Assembly: GCF_963675165.1 (NCBI RefSeq)
Contig: NC_087377.1
Span: 2,758,978-2,822,977 of the forward strand
DNA length: 64,000 nucleotides
From: Halichondria panicea
Lineage: Eukaryota > Porifera > Demospongiae > Suberitida > Halichondriidae
Direction of reading: 5' to 3'
Of the stretch, positions 12,963-24,603 are shown piece by piece (position 1 is the first letter of the stretch; the number at the start of each line of letters is the position of its first letter). The notes beneath the pieces were generated by a model. That model was not told where the DNA came from and made no database searches. It saw only the letters and a program-made list of their open reading frames with translations. A program made the position numbers and the translations under genes.

Positions 12963-13683
12963 CACAACAACCTGTGTGGGCGTGTGTGCATGGTGTGGGT
13001 GGGTGTGTAACAAACAACATAATAATGTCCGATGCCATATTGAATACTATAGCTTTGTCCTTAATTAACGTTTAATTGTAGCTGTAACAACACACTTCTT
13101 GTAAGTATATAAGTATAACCACTCTCTCATGATCAGGTTCACACAACCCTTACCTATATATATCTAGATCTCCAGTGACTGTGAATATACACTCAGCTAC
13201 ACAAGGCACCACGTTGTATACGTCTTTGATGGTTTGGTAAAGACATTCCACTCACCATTTATAGAGGTCTTAGATCCGCCCACTTCCTCAGTCATAATTA
13301 TGGACAAGGGTCATTAAAGTAGAAAACTAGAATAGAATATTAATTTTGATCCTAGCCCAGATGTAAAATGGGACACATGAAATTATAAAGGACATGCATG
13401 CTACAAGTTAGACTCTTATTTCTCTTTCTTTATTTGCTGTGATCCTGGTCCATATAATTATATAGTGATATTGCATGCATGGACCACTCAAACCTTCAAT
13501 GTTCTCAGCATGCATCCCTAGACTAGTCTATATAATTAATATTGCTATACTGTTAGCCAGCTTCCATGCTCATTTCATTGATATTTTCCATCATTATTCA
13601 TATCACACTTTTATCCAACATGAACTGCTACAAAAATAATTTTACTATGAAAATGAAGACTACATTCATATTGAAATAAAATT
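12963..13683. other. Region upstream of GBF1 start; no gene seen
   Basis: It should hold the GBF1 5'UTR exon and promoter, but I cannot place a TATA box or first exon. The text is AT-rich with short CACACA runs. No ORF of note. Confidence 0.4.
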
Positions 13684-13797
13684 TAAACATGATATAGACT
13701 GTTCCGAGTCCATTCCAGAGGCTCCTGCAGGTTCTGTGGAGAGCTTGGTACCAGCATGGGGCCACTCACACTTGGAGCAGGAACACCATCTGCAGTA
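13684..13797 (-). pseudogene. Relic related to the 3' segment next to GBF1 exon Z
   Basis: It matches the segments at 24001-24135 and 51242-51388: CTGTTCC(G/A)AGTCCATTCCAG, then AGCTTGGTACCAGC and CCACTCACACTTGGA. The minus-strand reading differs in frame among the three copies. I infer a C-terminal exon or 3'UTR segment of the GBF1 relics because two copies lie directly 3' of an HDS3 exon relic, but I do not recognise the protein. Confidence 0.45.
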
Positions 13798-14220
13798 CAG
13801 TATACATGTAAATATGACCTTGACTTTTATATAATTATAAGTGATAATAATGGTGATTCCACATTATGTAATCAGTGAGGGCACTGATTCTCTGAATATG
13901 CACATTACAAAAATCAGTAATTACTGCATGTGTGTAGGTGTTTTGTGTACATAATATACAATAGGTATAGTGCAATTCAGCATAAACTTCCAAAATGTTG
14001 TTTTACAATCAGACATATAACTCAGCAATGAATTACTAAGGCCATTATTCAACTATGCAGGTCAACTAAGAGGTGGTGGGCCTACATTTTGTATGAATTC
14101 AATTTTCATGAATACACTTAACGCCTCACTAATCGATGGATTGATTGAAGGTATGCACTGGGTAGTTAAACAAGTGCAGTCTGTTGGTTGCATAATTCAC
14201 TAAAGCAATTACCAGGACCA

Positions 14221-14751
14221 CATTGTTGATTCTCTGGCAGCTCTGAGCACTCAAACCACCTCACTGCTTCTGTGCCAGTGGGACATTGTGAGCACTGAGC
14301 ACACTGTATGCTGCCATCACGGCACATTGTTGATTCTCTGGCAGCTCTGAGCACTCAAACCACCTCACTGCTTTTGTGCCAGGGGGACATTGTGAGCACT
14401 GAGCACACTGTATGCTGCCATCACGGCACATTGTTGATTCTCTGACAGCTCTGAGCACTCAAACCACCTCACTGCTTCTGTGCCAGTGGGACATTGTGAG
14501 CACTGAGCACACTGTATGCTGCCATCACGGCACATTGTTGATTCTCTGGCAGCTCTGAGCACTCAAACCACCTCACTGCTTTTGTGCCAGGGGGACATTG
14601 TGAGCACTGAGCACACTGTATGCTGCCATCACGGCACATTGTTGATTCTCTGGCAGCTCTGAGCACTCAAACCACCTCACTGCTTTTGTGCCAGGGGGAC
14701 ATTGTGAGCACTGAGCACACTGTATTACAGTGTGCTCAGTATGCTGCCATC
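14221..14751. repeat. 104-bp tandem repeat, 5 units, capped by an inverted segment
   Basis: Units start at about 14221, 14325, 14429, 14533 and 14637, sharing CATTGTTGATTCTCTGGCAG and GACATTGTGAGCACTGAGCA. On the minus strand one frame reads as Cys-rich (CRDGSIQCAQCSQCP), but 104 is not a multiple of 3, so the frame changes at every unit. The array ends with an inverted copy of ACACTGTA (about 14716-14745). Alternating G/T variants show units duplicated in pairs. Confidence 0.88.
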
Positions 14752-15536
14752 AGATTTTGCTTCAAAAGGATTCAACTCCTCCCCCGCTCAATTTTACAAC
14801 ACCAAATTTGTTATGCATGCCTTACATTCCATTGCAAACCATTCTATGTTCATATATTTTGAAAATGTCAATGTAGTGAACCGCAAGTCACTTTTAGGGG
14901 TTTTTCCTATAAATGGCTTCTAGTCAATCACTGTACACACAGACATCAAAACTTCATATAGCATTATAAGTGGATGAAGAAAATGTGTATGTTCACAAAT
15001 TTTGCGCAGATGGTACAGAGAACGAGTTCTGACATAGTTTAGGAGTGGGCGTGGCCTAACATTCGTTTAAACCAACCTTTTGTGCCATTTTTAACGCCTT
15101 CCATAAGTTATTTTTTTCAGAAATAAGCCCCTACACTCCTACACTCCTAATAATGTAAGTAATCACTAATGAGCCTTCAATGAAGCTGTTGTAGAATACT
15201 CCATTTTGGAGTGCAAATACAATTTTGGAAGTTTATGCTGAATTGCACTATATGGACAAATTGAACAATGCTAGTATGTGCATATTATAAAAACTATGGT
15301 TACATGGCCCATTGAGCACATAATCAAGTACACCCTCTGCTTGAACATGTACATGTATAGCAGTATACCACTTACACCTCAAGGCACACACACACACACA
15401 CACAGGTATTCTCCCCATATGCTGACTCTGATTCCCCGCCGAATGTATGATTATAATCTACAGGACTGACCTGTTATACTGTTACAACCAAATATAATGT
15501 CAGTCCTGTGGACTGTTATTCATAACGGCCTAGTCA

Positions 15537-15664
15537 AAAATGGTGATTTTGCTCTGTTTTGCTGCTTTTGCTGACGTAGACAATGATATTCATTGATTCG
15601 TGACATCAAATTTACATTACTACGCATCAAAAACCAAGAAAATCAGCTAAAATCACCATTTCAG
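15537..15664. mobile_element. Small inverted-repeat element (AAATGGTGATTTTGCT)
   Basis: AAATGGTGATTTTGCT on the left and AGCTAAAATCACCATTT on the right frame about 128 bp with no ORF. Confidence 0.65.
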
Positions 15665-16565
15665 AGACTGCATGGTCTAGCTCCTGTAAGTTAGTACAGT
15701 GAAAAGTATACTATTGTAGTACATGCTCCTCAAAAATCAGACCTTAACTAGCATAAACTCAATGCCTAACACATTTGCTACTATAAATTGTGTGTTGTTG
15801 CACTGTACATGTACATGTAAATATGACCTTGACTTTAACACAAGCGATAATTATGGTAAATGTAATCACAAAACTAGTTCCCTCAACTCTTTGTTCTCTA
15901 GACAATAAATTTAACAGAACCACAGGGATATAAATTGTAAATTGTAGCATATTGCATGACTGTAATGATATACACTACTGTACCGATTACAGAACCACAA
16001 GCCAATAGACTTACCACAGTACAAAACAACTCTGGAGTGAGTGGGATGCTATCAGCTGCCAGCATATAATTATGATGTACAAGCTAGCCCTACTACAAAA
16101 CCAGCCAATAGACTTACCACAGTTAACAACTGGAGTGAGTGGGATGCTACTCAAACACATGACTAATCAGATTTGCTGAATCTGTGCTTGAAATATTTGC
16201 CATTCACTATACTAACACCTAGGTTACAGTGACTTTGGCACGTGGTATGTCACTGTGGCTACAGTATACACTGTACACCGTTGTGTATGGCTGTGGTACA
16301 CGTACAAAGAGTTGCTATACAGTTTTAGTAGTCCCTTTTACACTTTCTATATGCGTCGAATTAGTAAACTGCTTGCTGTTCGGTACTTGTACACAGTAGG
16401 GCGCTACGATTTTCAGGGAGTTTGTTTAACCCTATAATGCCAGAACCACTGACAATGGTGTAAGTGCAGGTATTCTGTACCATTGCTTAATGCAAATCAG
16501 TTCACTTGGACACAGTAGGGCCAGACACATGCTATAGGTAGTCTTTAGCCCTGGCAATAATTATC

Positions 16566-16590
16566 CAGGTATTCTTCCCGATGCTGACTA
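16566..16590 (+). pseudogene. Inverted tiny relic of GBF1 exon Y 5' end
   Basis: CAGGTATTCTTCCCGATGCT on the plus strand equals the acceptor and first codons of exon Y, which elsewhere lies on the minus strand. A second such piece is at 15402-15425 (GGTATTCTCCCC). They show local inversion of GBF1 fragments. Confidence 0.5.
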
Positions 16591-16740
16591 CATAGTTAGG
16601 TGCACTTTGCAATTAAAAATGAGATTAAAATGAAACATGTCATGGTGACAATACGAAGCAAATCGGAAATATGAAAGGCATTATAAATATTAGTTAGACT
16701 AATCCATAATTTATACATGTAGCCTACGTATTTTCCTCAC

Positions 16741-16836
16741 CTTGCAGAGTAAGTTTGATCCTCTGACCCTGGTCTCCTCCACACTGTCTGAGCAGGGGAG
16801 GTCAGCCAACAGCCGAGTCAGCATGGGGAAGAATAC
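16741..16836 (-). pseudogene. GBF1 exon Y copy (HDS3 region), open
   Basis: 32 codons, CAG acceptor at 16839-16837 and GTGAGG donor at 16740. It reads VFFPMLTRLLADLPCSD then SVEETRVRGSNLLCK, the HDS3 segment that follows exon X in GBF1. Two residues (RA) are missing compared with the other copies. It lies about 0.8 kb 3' of an exon X copy in the correct order, but the upstream HDS2 exon is frameshifted, so the cluster is a relic. Confidence 0.8.
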
Positions 16837-16837
<1 letters not shown>

Positions 16838-16868
<31 letters not shown>

Positions 16869-16900
16869 TGTGTGTGTGGTGTGTACAGTGTGTGGTGTGT

Positions 16901-16955
<55 letters not shown>

Positions 16956-17083
16956 AGTGTGTGTGGGTGGGTGTACAGTGTGTGGTGTGTGTGTACAGTG
17001 TGTGGTGTGTGTGTACAGTGTGTGTGTGTGTGTGTGTACAGTGTGTGTGGGTGGGTGTACAGTGTGTGGTGTGTGTGTGTGGA
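16838..17083. repeat. GT microsatellite with GTACAGTG interruptions
   Basis: About 245 bp directly at the acceptor of the exon Y copy. Five or more TGTACAGTGTGTGG interruptions form a higher-order repeat. Confidence 0.9.
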
Positions 17084-17622
17084 CTATAATAGACTAATTA
17101 TGATCTCGTAGAATAGTACACAGAGCCATATAGTTGTGGCTTCAACCATAGATTGAAGAGCTATGCTTCAACTAAACACTAATTAAATGTGGTTGGTCCC
17201 ACATTGTCTTAGTGGTTTAATTTTGTAAGTGTTGTAGCAGAGGTTACTAACCTCAGGTGGATCAGCTGGTATCTGTAACCACACTGGTAAATACAATGTA
17301 GTAGCGAATTTCGACCCAGACTCTGTTTTGATACATAATTATTGAGAAATGTTCTGATACACATTGAGTATATAACCACAGTCTCCCACCAGACTAACTA
17401 GGGTGTGTTTACAGGATTTTGAAGTAGAGGGGGAAAAGGCATGCTTTGAAAAGTCACTGGAACATTTGCTGGTTAATTATTATTTCAATAATCTGTTAGT
17501 ATGTAACAATGCCGGCTATGGACACTCAGTCATACAACTAGTACCTGAATGCAAATTTTAGGGGGGGAATTGGAGCCAGAGGGGGATATATTCCCCCTTT
17601 CCCCACCCCCTGACCCTATCAC

Positions 17623-17753
17623 CTCTTGGAAGCAGGCTAGCCACTCTCCTGCAGTCAGTACCTGGAGCTCATGTGCTAGTAGCGCTCGTTGTAGGTACGT
17701 TATGGCAGTCTGTCTAACAGTACGACGACCATCACAACACATCCGAGCCATAC
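17623..17753 (-). pseudogene. GBF1 exon X copy (HDS3 region), open
   Basis: 131 nt, reading MARMCCDGRRTVRQTAITYL then QRALLAHELQVLTAGEWLAC FQE. It matches the vertebrate GBF1 block around LCCDARRQVRMQALTYLQRA. CAG acceptor and GTGATA donor are present. Open here, but part of the broken cluster at 16.7-18.3 kb. Confidence 0.85.
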
Positions 17754-18124
17754 CTGAACAAGTAAATGGCTAACCAACTCTGAATCAACATTATTCATTT
17801 GCTATGATACAGAAGGCAATGAGGCACTACATCTTACATGTAATGGAATTTGCAGGTTGGAAACACACTGATCAAGATAGTGTCACGGCTCACAATAGTG
17901 TAGCTATGTGTGTGTGTGTGTGTGGGGGGGGGGGTTGTGTGTGTCTAAGTGAGTAATTTTTGACAGCAAGTATTTTAAGGCGAAAATGCATATTTAATGT
18001 ACAAGTTGCAATAATGATTGTACAACAATTATAATAGCGAATTCAAGAAAAATTAGACCCTCGCTATACAGTAGTCTAAGCAATCTCTATAATTATAACT
18101 ATTGCACACACACACATGTACCTA

Positions 18125-18262
18125 AGTGGTCAGTAATCTAATAGCCAGTCGGAGCAATGAGATCACACCCCTCTCCAGCATTTAACCATGGGAACCCGCT
18201 GTGAGGATTATATCCAGAGAGATGAGTGGACATGTCATCCCAGAACAGTAAGAGGTGGAATT
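18125..18262 (-). pseudogene. GBF1 HDS2 exon relic with +1 frameshift
   Basis: The minus strand reads LFWDDMSTHLSGYNPHSGFP, then after one extra A (in TGGTTAAATGCTGG) continues in another frame as LERGVISLLRLAIRLLTT. Together they match GBF1 HDS2 (vertebrate LVERAVVGLLRLAIRLL). Without the shift the frame hits TAG. It lies directly 5' of exon X, whereas the true gene has several linker exons between them, so the cluster also carries an internal deletion. Confidence 0.8.
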
Positions 18263-18659
18263 ATTTGATCAGCACACACACATATGCAGCCCATTTTGAT
18301 TATATTCATGGCTATAATAGACCCCTACAAAGGCTATAATGTTTAGTCTTGGGGAATCCCCTTAAAGCTCAAAAGGTAAGTACAGAAGTTGTTTTTGTAG
18401 TATATGGTTGAAATGAATCATATGGGATGGCACTCAACATGTTTCTTATACCTCCAAAACAAAATTAATGTTCAGGGTACTTTTATCAAGGGTTCAAAAC
18501 TGTTTTTATAAGACATTCTAATCAAAGCCAAGCGGTGGCTCTAAGGCTAAATTTAGATAATGCCATGTATAGAGTAGAATGGTGCAGGAAGCAGGAAATA
18601 AACTGCAAGGGGAAGAGAGTTATAAAAAAAATGCTAATTTGGCGCAAGCAATTGCGAAT

Positions 18660-19745
18660 TAAACATTATTAAAAATAGTAGTCAGAAATAGCCATATATA
18701 GCTATATAGTATTGAAAGAGCTATTAAAAGTAGTTACTTGTAGTCAGAAACAGCCATATATATAGCTATTGAAAGTAGCTAGTATAGTCAGAAATAACCA
18801 CATGAAGTAGTCAGAAACAGTCATTATAGCTATTAAAAGTAGTTACTTGTAGTCAGAAACAGCCATAGCTATTGAAAGTAGTAGTCAGAAACAGCTATTA
18901 TAGTTACTTGTAGTCAGATCTAGAAACAGCCATAAGATATTGAAGCCATATACATTTATAGCTATTGAAAGTAGTAGTTAGAAACAGCCATAATTATAAA
19001 AGTATAGTTACTTGTAGTCAGAAACAGCCGTAGCAATTTAAAGTATAGTTATATACTTGTAGTCAGAAACAGCCATATATAGCTATTAAAAGTAGTTACT
19101 TGTAGTCAGAAACAGCCATAGCTATTAAAAATAGTAGTCAGAAATAGCCATATAGCTATAGTATTGAAAGTAGCTAGTATAGTCAGAAATAGCCATAATT
19201 ATAGCTAGTATTGAAAGAGCTATTAAAAGTAGTTACAGTAGACTCTCGCTATTCCGGCTCTCTGAAATGCGGCCACCTCGATATACCGGCCATTTGGTTT
19301 GGCACGGAATGCTAGCTATAATATTTTTTCTACACAAAACTCGACCTGAAGTACGGCCACTCGCTATTCCATTTACCGGCCAGTGCTGGCTGTCCCAAAT
19401 AACGTTTTCAATGTAATTTTATATGTGTAGTACGGCCGGATATGATGTTTTGGGTGTGGTTTAGTAAATAAAATTGGATTACACTTAAATAGAGAGCAGA
19501 ATGATTCATTATCTTTCATTATCCTCGAGACAAGAACTGCAATCAGTGATTAGATTCGAGGTAAGGTCTTTTTTAAGCCGCGGCTAATTATCTGAAGTAC
19601 GGCCACCTCGCTATTCCGGCCAAGCTGCATGGTCCCAAGGGTGGCCGGATTAACGAGAGTCTACTGTACTTGTAGTTTAGAAACAGCCATATATAGCTAT
19701 TGAAAGAAGTAGTTTCTGACTACAAGTAACTACTTTTAATAGCTA
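18660..19745. repeat. About 45-bp degenerate satellite (TAGTCAGAAACAGCCATA)
   Basis: Some 17 degenerate units of AGTTACTTGTAGTCAGAAAC + AGCCATATATAGCTATTGAA, interrupted by the MITE at 19236-19666. The last unit is inverted (19705-19760). The same motif occurs inverted at 49575-49850, 52690-52715 and 56835-56860. Confidence 0.85.
19236..19666. mobile_element. Pogo/Tc1-type MITE with TA target duplication
   Basis: It starts CAGTAGACTCTCGCTATTCC and ends with CGAGAGTCTACTG, flanked by TA on both sides (19234-19235, 19667-19668). It is 431 bp with no transposase. Internal ends repeat the GTACGGCCACCTCGCTATTC motif. It is inserted within the 45-bp satellite. A half copy is at 37803-37882. Confidence 0.9.
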
Positions 19746-19987
19746 TAGTGGTTGTTTCTGACTATAATGCCGAAGATATGCTGTTATACTGTTATACCAC
19801 AAGACACTTTTTTTATATTATTTACTAACAAAGGATGCTATAAGAAATGGTGCATGGGGCCTAAAAATGACATATTTGCGAGTAGGAAGTTATGTGAAAC
19901 GTATCGTCATGTTGACAAAACAAAGAACAATTGTAACCTATAAGCAGTAATTATTAGTAACACTAGATCCATGGAGTGTCTACTCAC

Positions 19988-20071
19988 CTTGCAGTGTAAG
20001 TTTGACCCTCTAACCCTGGTCTCCTCTACACTAGCCCTGTCTGAGCAGGGGAGGTCAGCCAACAGCCGAGT
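19988..20071 (-). pseudogene. GBF1 exon Y copy, 5'-truncated
   Basis: It begins at TRLLADLPCSDRASVEETRV (the first six codons of the exon are replaced by a CA tract) and ends HCK before a GTGAGT donor. Confidence 0.75.
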
Positions 20072-20698
20072 CTGTGTGGGTGTGGGGATGTGTGTGTGCG
20101 TGTGTGTGTGTGTGGATCCTATTCGCAATGCTCAATCTCACTCAGTTGAAATTGTAATCAAAATTCCCAATTACTAACCTCTTAATCTAAAGGGGAGGAC
20201 TAGCTTCTGATGAAATCCAGAATTAACACTTTTATGGAGTGTAAGTTTTGGAGACTATTAGTTTGTTTCGTGGACGGATTTTTTTTTAGTAAGCTTCAAT
20301 CTGAACGCCTGCAAGGGAGGAATGGAAGGTTTGCTTGAATATATACAACATTGCATGAGAAATATCACACACGATTATATGGAAAGCACCTAGATAGGAC
20401 TACCTTTTGTGCAACTCTTTCCAGGCATGTACGTATATGCATGGATAACCAATTCAAAAAAAATAATTACACGTATATACCTGAACTCTTGAGGTTACTT
20501 AATACTTGCAACTCTAAAACCCACCACAGAATTGCTCAGACTCATTAACTTGGTGACAATATCTGTGCATCAGGACACTCAAGTCCTGGTGCTCTGCAAA
20601 ACTATGTAGCTAGCTTACACTACTGTACCGCAATAATCCATCTATAGGAATTGAGTGGGCGTTGCCTGAACTAGTCTTACAGTGATTCGCACACTCTG

Positions 20699-20706
20699 AT
20701 AAATAG
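20699..20706 (+). promoter_or_regulatory. TATA-like element of small Cys-rich gene copy 1
   Basis: ATAAATAG about 55 bp upstream of the ATG at 20759. Similar elements precede the other copies: TATAAAAAG near 32479, two TATAAAAGG at about 47356 and 47384, and TATAAATAG near 59526. The shared position supports a core promoter carried within the cassette. Confidence 0.5.
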
Positions 20707-20758
20707 CCTAGCTTAGCGCTTGTGGTCATCAAACTCGCTATAGCTGCATGCACTGATC

Positions 20759-21345
20759 ATGCAGGTCACCCAGACTAGCTGCTGCATGAAGTCTGCAATA
20801 GCTCACAGAGACTACCTGAGTGTAGAGAGAGCTCCTCCATGCCCTCTGCATCAAGAGAGCAACAATCCACAGTGCAGGCAACTAGTTGGCATCAGAGTTG
20901 CTCCATGCTGTCAGGTCAGTCAGTGCATGCTCAATTGTAGTCTATATATGCAGTATACTCTCTCTAGACGCTAGCTGCATGGAAGCATACATTTGCATAT
21001 TATAATAATAATCTAGCATATAATCATCTGATAGCAACTATTTTTTATAGTCTTATAAACAGCATACACAATTCATTGACTGAGTCTATCTATAAATCTG
21101 CATTGTAGGAACGACAGCATGAGCCTGAGCCTGAGCCTGATCCGGAACCTCTCCAGTCTGTATTATATGTCCAACAAGGTAAAAGTAAATTTGTTTGTAC
21201 CAAATAACCTGCATGTGTGATCACACATTTATTGTTTTGTCTCACAGATGTATCTCTGGACTCTACTCCGCACAACTACACCCTCAGAAGAGTTGTGACA
21301 GGCCTCACAGTGAGAGTGGATTTCAAACAACACTGTACGCACTGA
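20759..21345 (+). CDS. Small Cys-rich protein of unknown function, copy 1 (3 exons, 107 aa)
   Basis: Exons 20759-20914, 21109-21178 and 21248-21345; all borders GT-AG and phases agree (0, then 1). Exon 1 is Cys-rich: TSCCMKSAIAHRDYLSVERA then PPCPLHQESNN and a final PCCQ. Exon 2 is acidic and proline-rich (HEPEPEPDPEP). Exon 3 is the conserved tail DVSLDSTPHNYTL, VTGLTVRVDF and terminal HCTH-stop. I see no signal peptide or membrane segment, so it is probably intracellular. I do not recognise the family. Three paralogues lie in the window. A relic of a GBF1 exon starts about 140 bp past the stop on the other strand. Confidence 0.82.
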
Positions 21346-21485
21346 CGTTGACCAGCTTTGTTTCCATGTAGAACTCGTGCTCATGCATCATCAATCCTCA
21401 ATCTGTTATCCGATCTTTTCCTGTGTGATATAATTGTTCTCTGTTTTGTAGAGTTTGTAATATAAAAATAAAAAGTTATTTTTTA

Positions 21486-21545
21486 ACTTACTTATTCTCC
21501 ACTGCACCGACCACAAGTTGCTCTACAAAGAACATCGAAACCTCA
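21486..21545 (-). pseudogene. GBF1 exon 22 relic (3' end), behind small gene copy 1
   Basis: ACTTACTTATTCTCCACTGC on the plus strand equals the donor end of the exon at 60540-60729, then ACCACAAGTTGCTCTACAAA. Only about 55 bp are kept. It shows the cassette boundary on the 3' side of the small gene. Confidence 0.75.
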
Positions 21546-22332
21546 TGACCAGGTTGCGGGAAGAAACCCATGCATCGTGGTTAATTGTGTGCTATGTTGC
21601 TTAGCAACAATGACAATAGCACACAATTAACAGCTATATAGGTTACAAGTATATACATCATCCCTATATAGTGTACTGCATGTTTGACATAGCTACTTGC
21701 GCCAACTTGCTACAATTAATTCTTGAACACAGAGAGAAGGGGGGTTATTGATTGTGAAAAATAAACAATCATTATTTTGTTGATCAACCAGCAAAGAGAC
21801 ATAATATCATTGCCATGGTTACTGCCTTGTTGCGTCTGTTAACTTGCTATTAATCAAAGAACACTGCCTCCAATCATCTTAGTCATTATCAAAAGAAAGC
21901 TCTTACTACAGTGCAATAGAAACCAAGTGGATATTTAGGGCTGCTATCACGTATTTGTACAGTAGGCATACAAATTATAAATTTTCACATTTTTTGAGTA
22001 TTTTTTCAATAAAATAAAGTTGCTGTAATCAGACCTAGAATGAGTTCATACCAAATATTACCTTGTTTATAGTAGATCTCACTAATAAGGGCTTTCTTTT
22101 GATACCAATATAACTTTCTACAACTTGGTATTGGAAGCAGCAATATTATTCAAAACTATTGGTTAAGGTAAGTCGGATTTGGTCTCAGTTAACGCACATA
22201 CTAAAATAGTAACCATGGTAATAATGTTATAATTATCTGAAAGGTATATTCGTGTTTACAATACATTTTGGAAAAAGTAAGTGTAATAATTGACAAGATT
22301 TTTTTACAAAAAATACCGGGTAGTTTTTTTAT

Positions 22333-23830
22333 AGTACTGCCCTTTGCAGGTCACTTGGAAGTTTGGAGCAAATAGTAAATTGCAAAAAACCACTTGAGAT
22401 AAGTGTAACAGTTTACACAAGTAAACCACAATACTATAGAACAAGGGACCCAGGCCAGTTTAAATTTTGGAACAGAAGATTCAAATCTTTATGTGGATAT
22501 AATAAATTATTTACTGATTCAGTCCGTATCCTAGGTGATGTCCAGTAATTATATTATATAATTACTTCCCCCAGGCACTATTCTTATAATCTACTTCCTC
22601 AGCAGATTTGAATTGATATGATGCATCTTGACAAAATTTGGTACATTGCACGCAATAAAATTCAAAAATGTTGTGTAAGCTTGGCAGTATTGAACTGAAC
22701 TAGCTGAAGCCTGTAGCTATAGTCAAATTCTTGCTCTGTGCTTTCTCAGTAGTCAAGGCTGTGGCTCAGAAGTAGAGGATTACAAGTAGACTGTGGTGTT
22801 GTTGACAATAACAGACTAGTTCAGAGCTACAGTACAGGTAGCTAGCTAGCTAGCTAGCTACATGTACAAACCTTGCAGCTGCATTTAGTGGTGGGCGGGT
22901 CTGGTCAAAGTTTATGCATGGCTTCCAGCTAGCTGAACCTAGCTAGCTCATGTAGCTCCACAGTAGTACTGCTAGTTCTATGCCTGTAACTGTTCTAACT
23001 GCATAATTCTGAGGCTGTGAGAGCAAGTTTGACTGTCTCCACTGATGTTCAAATGACTGTTTTGCTGTTTTTGCAGTAAATAAATCAGTTGTTGACTGGT
23101 TGCCTAGTAATTATGGTTTATAAACAACCTCAGCCTCGGGCTGCTCAGCCTCGGGCTGCGCCCTCGGCATTGGTTGTTTATAAGCCATAATTACTAGTCA
23201 ACCAGTCAATAACTATAACTTATAGTATATACCTTAGTACAGTTTTCAGCATAAACTACTATAGTTGGGTAACCATGAAAAACTTATCCTTATCAAGAGG
23301 AGTTAAGTGGCGTACTATGTCATTGTGGCAGAGAATTGGAGACTGGTTTTCAGCAGCAGTCTGTTTTCCAGTCACAATGCATTATCAACCAAAGTTGTAA
23401 AGAATTACTACAGCTCCATATCTGTGGGTGAGCTATGAATATTTATAGGGGTGTCCAAGAGAACCTACTGCCCTTAGTTATGGCTTCAACATCTGGCTAG
23501 GTTTCTAAGGGCACAAGATAGCAGGGATTACTGCATGGTCATGTAATCATCCAGCCTCAAACCAGCAGGGTAATGTGGGTATTGTTCTCAGGCTGTTATC
23601 AGAGCACTGGCATCTGTGCCTTGGGGCCAAATAATTACCCAACTAGTAGTTTATGCTGAATACTGTACTATAGGTATACCACATAAAGATCTGTTCCAAA
23701 ATTTAAACTGGGTCCCTTGCTCTATAGTATTGTGGTTTACTTGTGTAAACTGTTACACTTATCTCAAGTGGTTTTTTGCAATTTACTATTTGCTCCAAAC
23801 TTTCAAGTGAGCTGCAAAGGGCAGTACACT
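22333..23830. mobile_element. Fold-back element with about 130-bp terminal inverted repeats
   Basis: The left end AGTACTGCCCTTTGCAGG... AATAGTAAATTGCAAAAAAC is mirrored on the right by GTTTTTTGCAATTTACTATT ... GCAAAGGGCAGTAC. The TIRs extend through ACAGTTTACACAAGTAAACC and the AAATTTTGGAACAG region. The related locus at 51.15-51.18 kb lacks the insert. No transposase ORF; non-autonomous. Shorter members are at 54996-55592 and 56034-56630. Confidence 0.85.
23092..23212. mobile_element. Nested palindromic MITE (GTTGACTGGTTG)
   Basis: GTTGACTGGTTGCCTAGTAA...GTTTATAAACAACC is mirrored by GGTTGTTTATAAGCCATAAT...CAACCAGTCAATAAC around a GCCTCGGGCTGC duplicate. It sits inside the fold-back element, so it is the younger insertion. 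Confidence 0.8.
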
Positions 23831-24000
23831 TTTTCTTGATTTTCAAGAAAAAACGGCCTTAACCTACCTAGCTGAGTTATGTGTTCATACGATTGTACGT
23901 GTTTATGTGTTTCTGAAACATAAACTTTGTATTTACTGCAATTGCTATGAAAACACAGACTCGTAATAATTATTGTGTACAATTTTATGCCGTCTCTTAG

Positions 24001-24410
24001 GGCTATATAGACTGTTCTGAATCCATTCCAGAGGCTCCTATACAGGTCTTCTGATACAGCCTCAGGGTATTGGTATATCTTGTGCTTGGTACCAGATCAG
24101 AATGGGACCACTCACACTTGGAACAGCGGAACACCTGCATACAAAAAACCATAATACGTACGGTCTCTTAGTACTTCAATAGCTATGCATGGCTGTTTTT
24201 GACCTTGATCACAAGATATATAATTATATGTACCATTGCGTGTTGCAGTAGGACCAGACATAATAGCCATACGTAATATCAGGGAGTCTGTTTAGCCCAC
24301 TGACTAAGTTGTTGAGGTGTAGGAACTGGTCCATATAGTCGAGTGTATGGTCAGCCATAGATCATTGAAGGTAGGTAGGAGGGAGAGAACTGTAAGTGCT
24401 GGAGAAACAC
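24001..24410 (-). pseudogene. GBF1 exon Z relic plus 3' segment
   Basis: At 24311-24410 the sequence parallels the intact exon Z at 39508-39621 (VFLQHL..., NDLWLTILDYMDQFLHLNN) but has a 1-nt loss after the VFLQHL codons and a 2-nt gain in the LTI codons, so the frame ends in stops. At 24001-24135 follows the segment shared with 13.7 and 51.2 kb, whose longest frame contains CSKCEWSHSDLVPS and ends SEQSI-stop. Confidence 0.75.
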
Positions 24411-24412
24411 CT

Positions 24413-24420
24413 GTGTGTGT

Positions 24421-24472
<52 letters not shown>

Positions 24473-24485
24473 TGTGTGTGTGTGT

Positions 24486-24544
<59 letters not shown>

Positions 24545-24550
24545 GGAGGG

Positions 24551-24601
<51 letters not shown>
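24413..24601. repeat. GT microsatellite abutting exon Z acceptor
   Basis: About 190 bp of (GT)n with one TTGGAGGGTTG interruption, directly next to the CAG acceptor of the exon Z relic. Confidence 0.92.

Positions 24602-24603
<2 letters not shown>

Noticed and set aside
13684-24135. Treating the CSKCEWSHSDLVPS frame as a zinc-finger gene
   Set aside because: Only two cysteines, frame differs among three copies, and it follows GBF1 exon Z relics. A C-terminal exon or 3'UTR piece is simpler.
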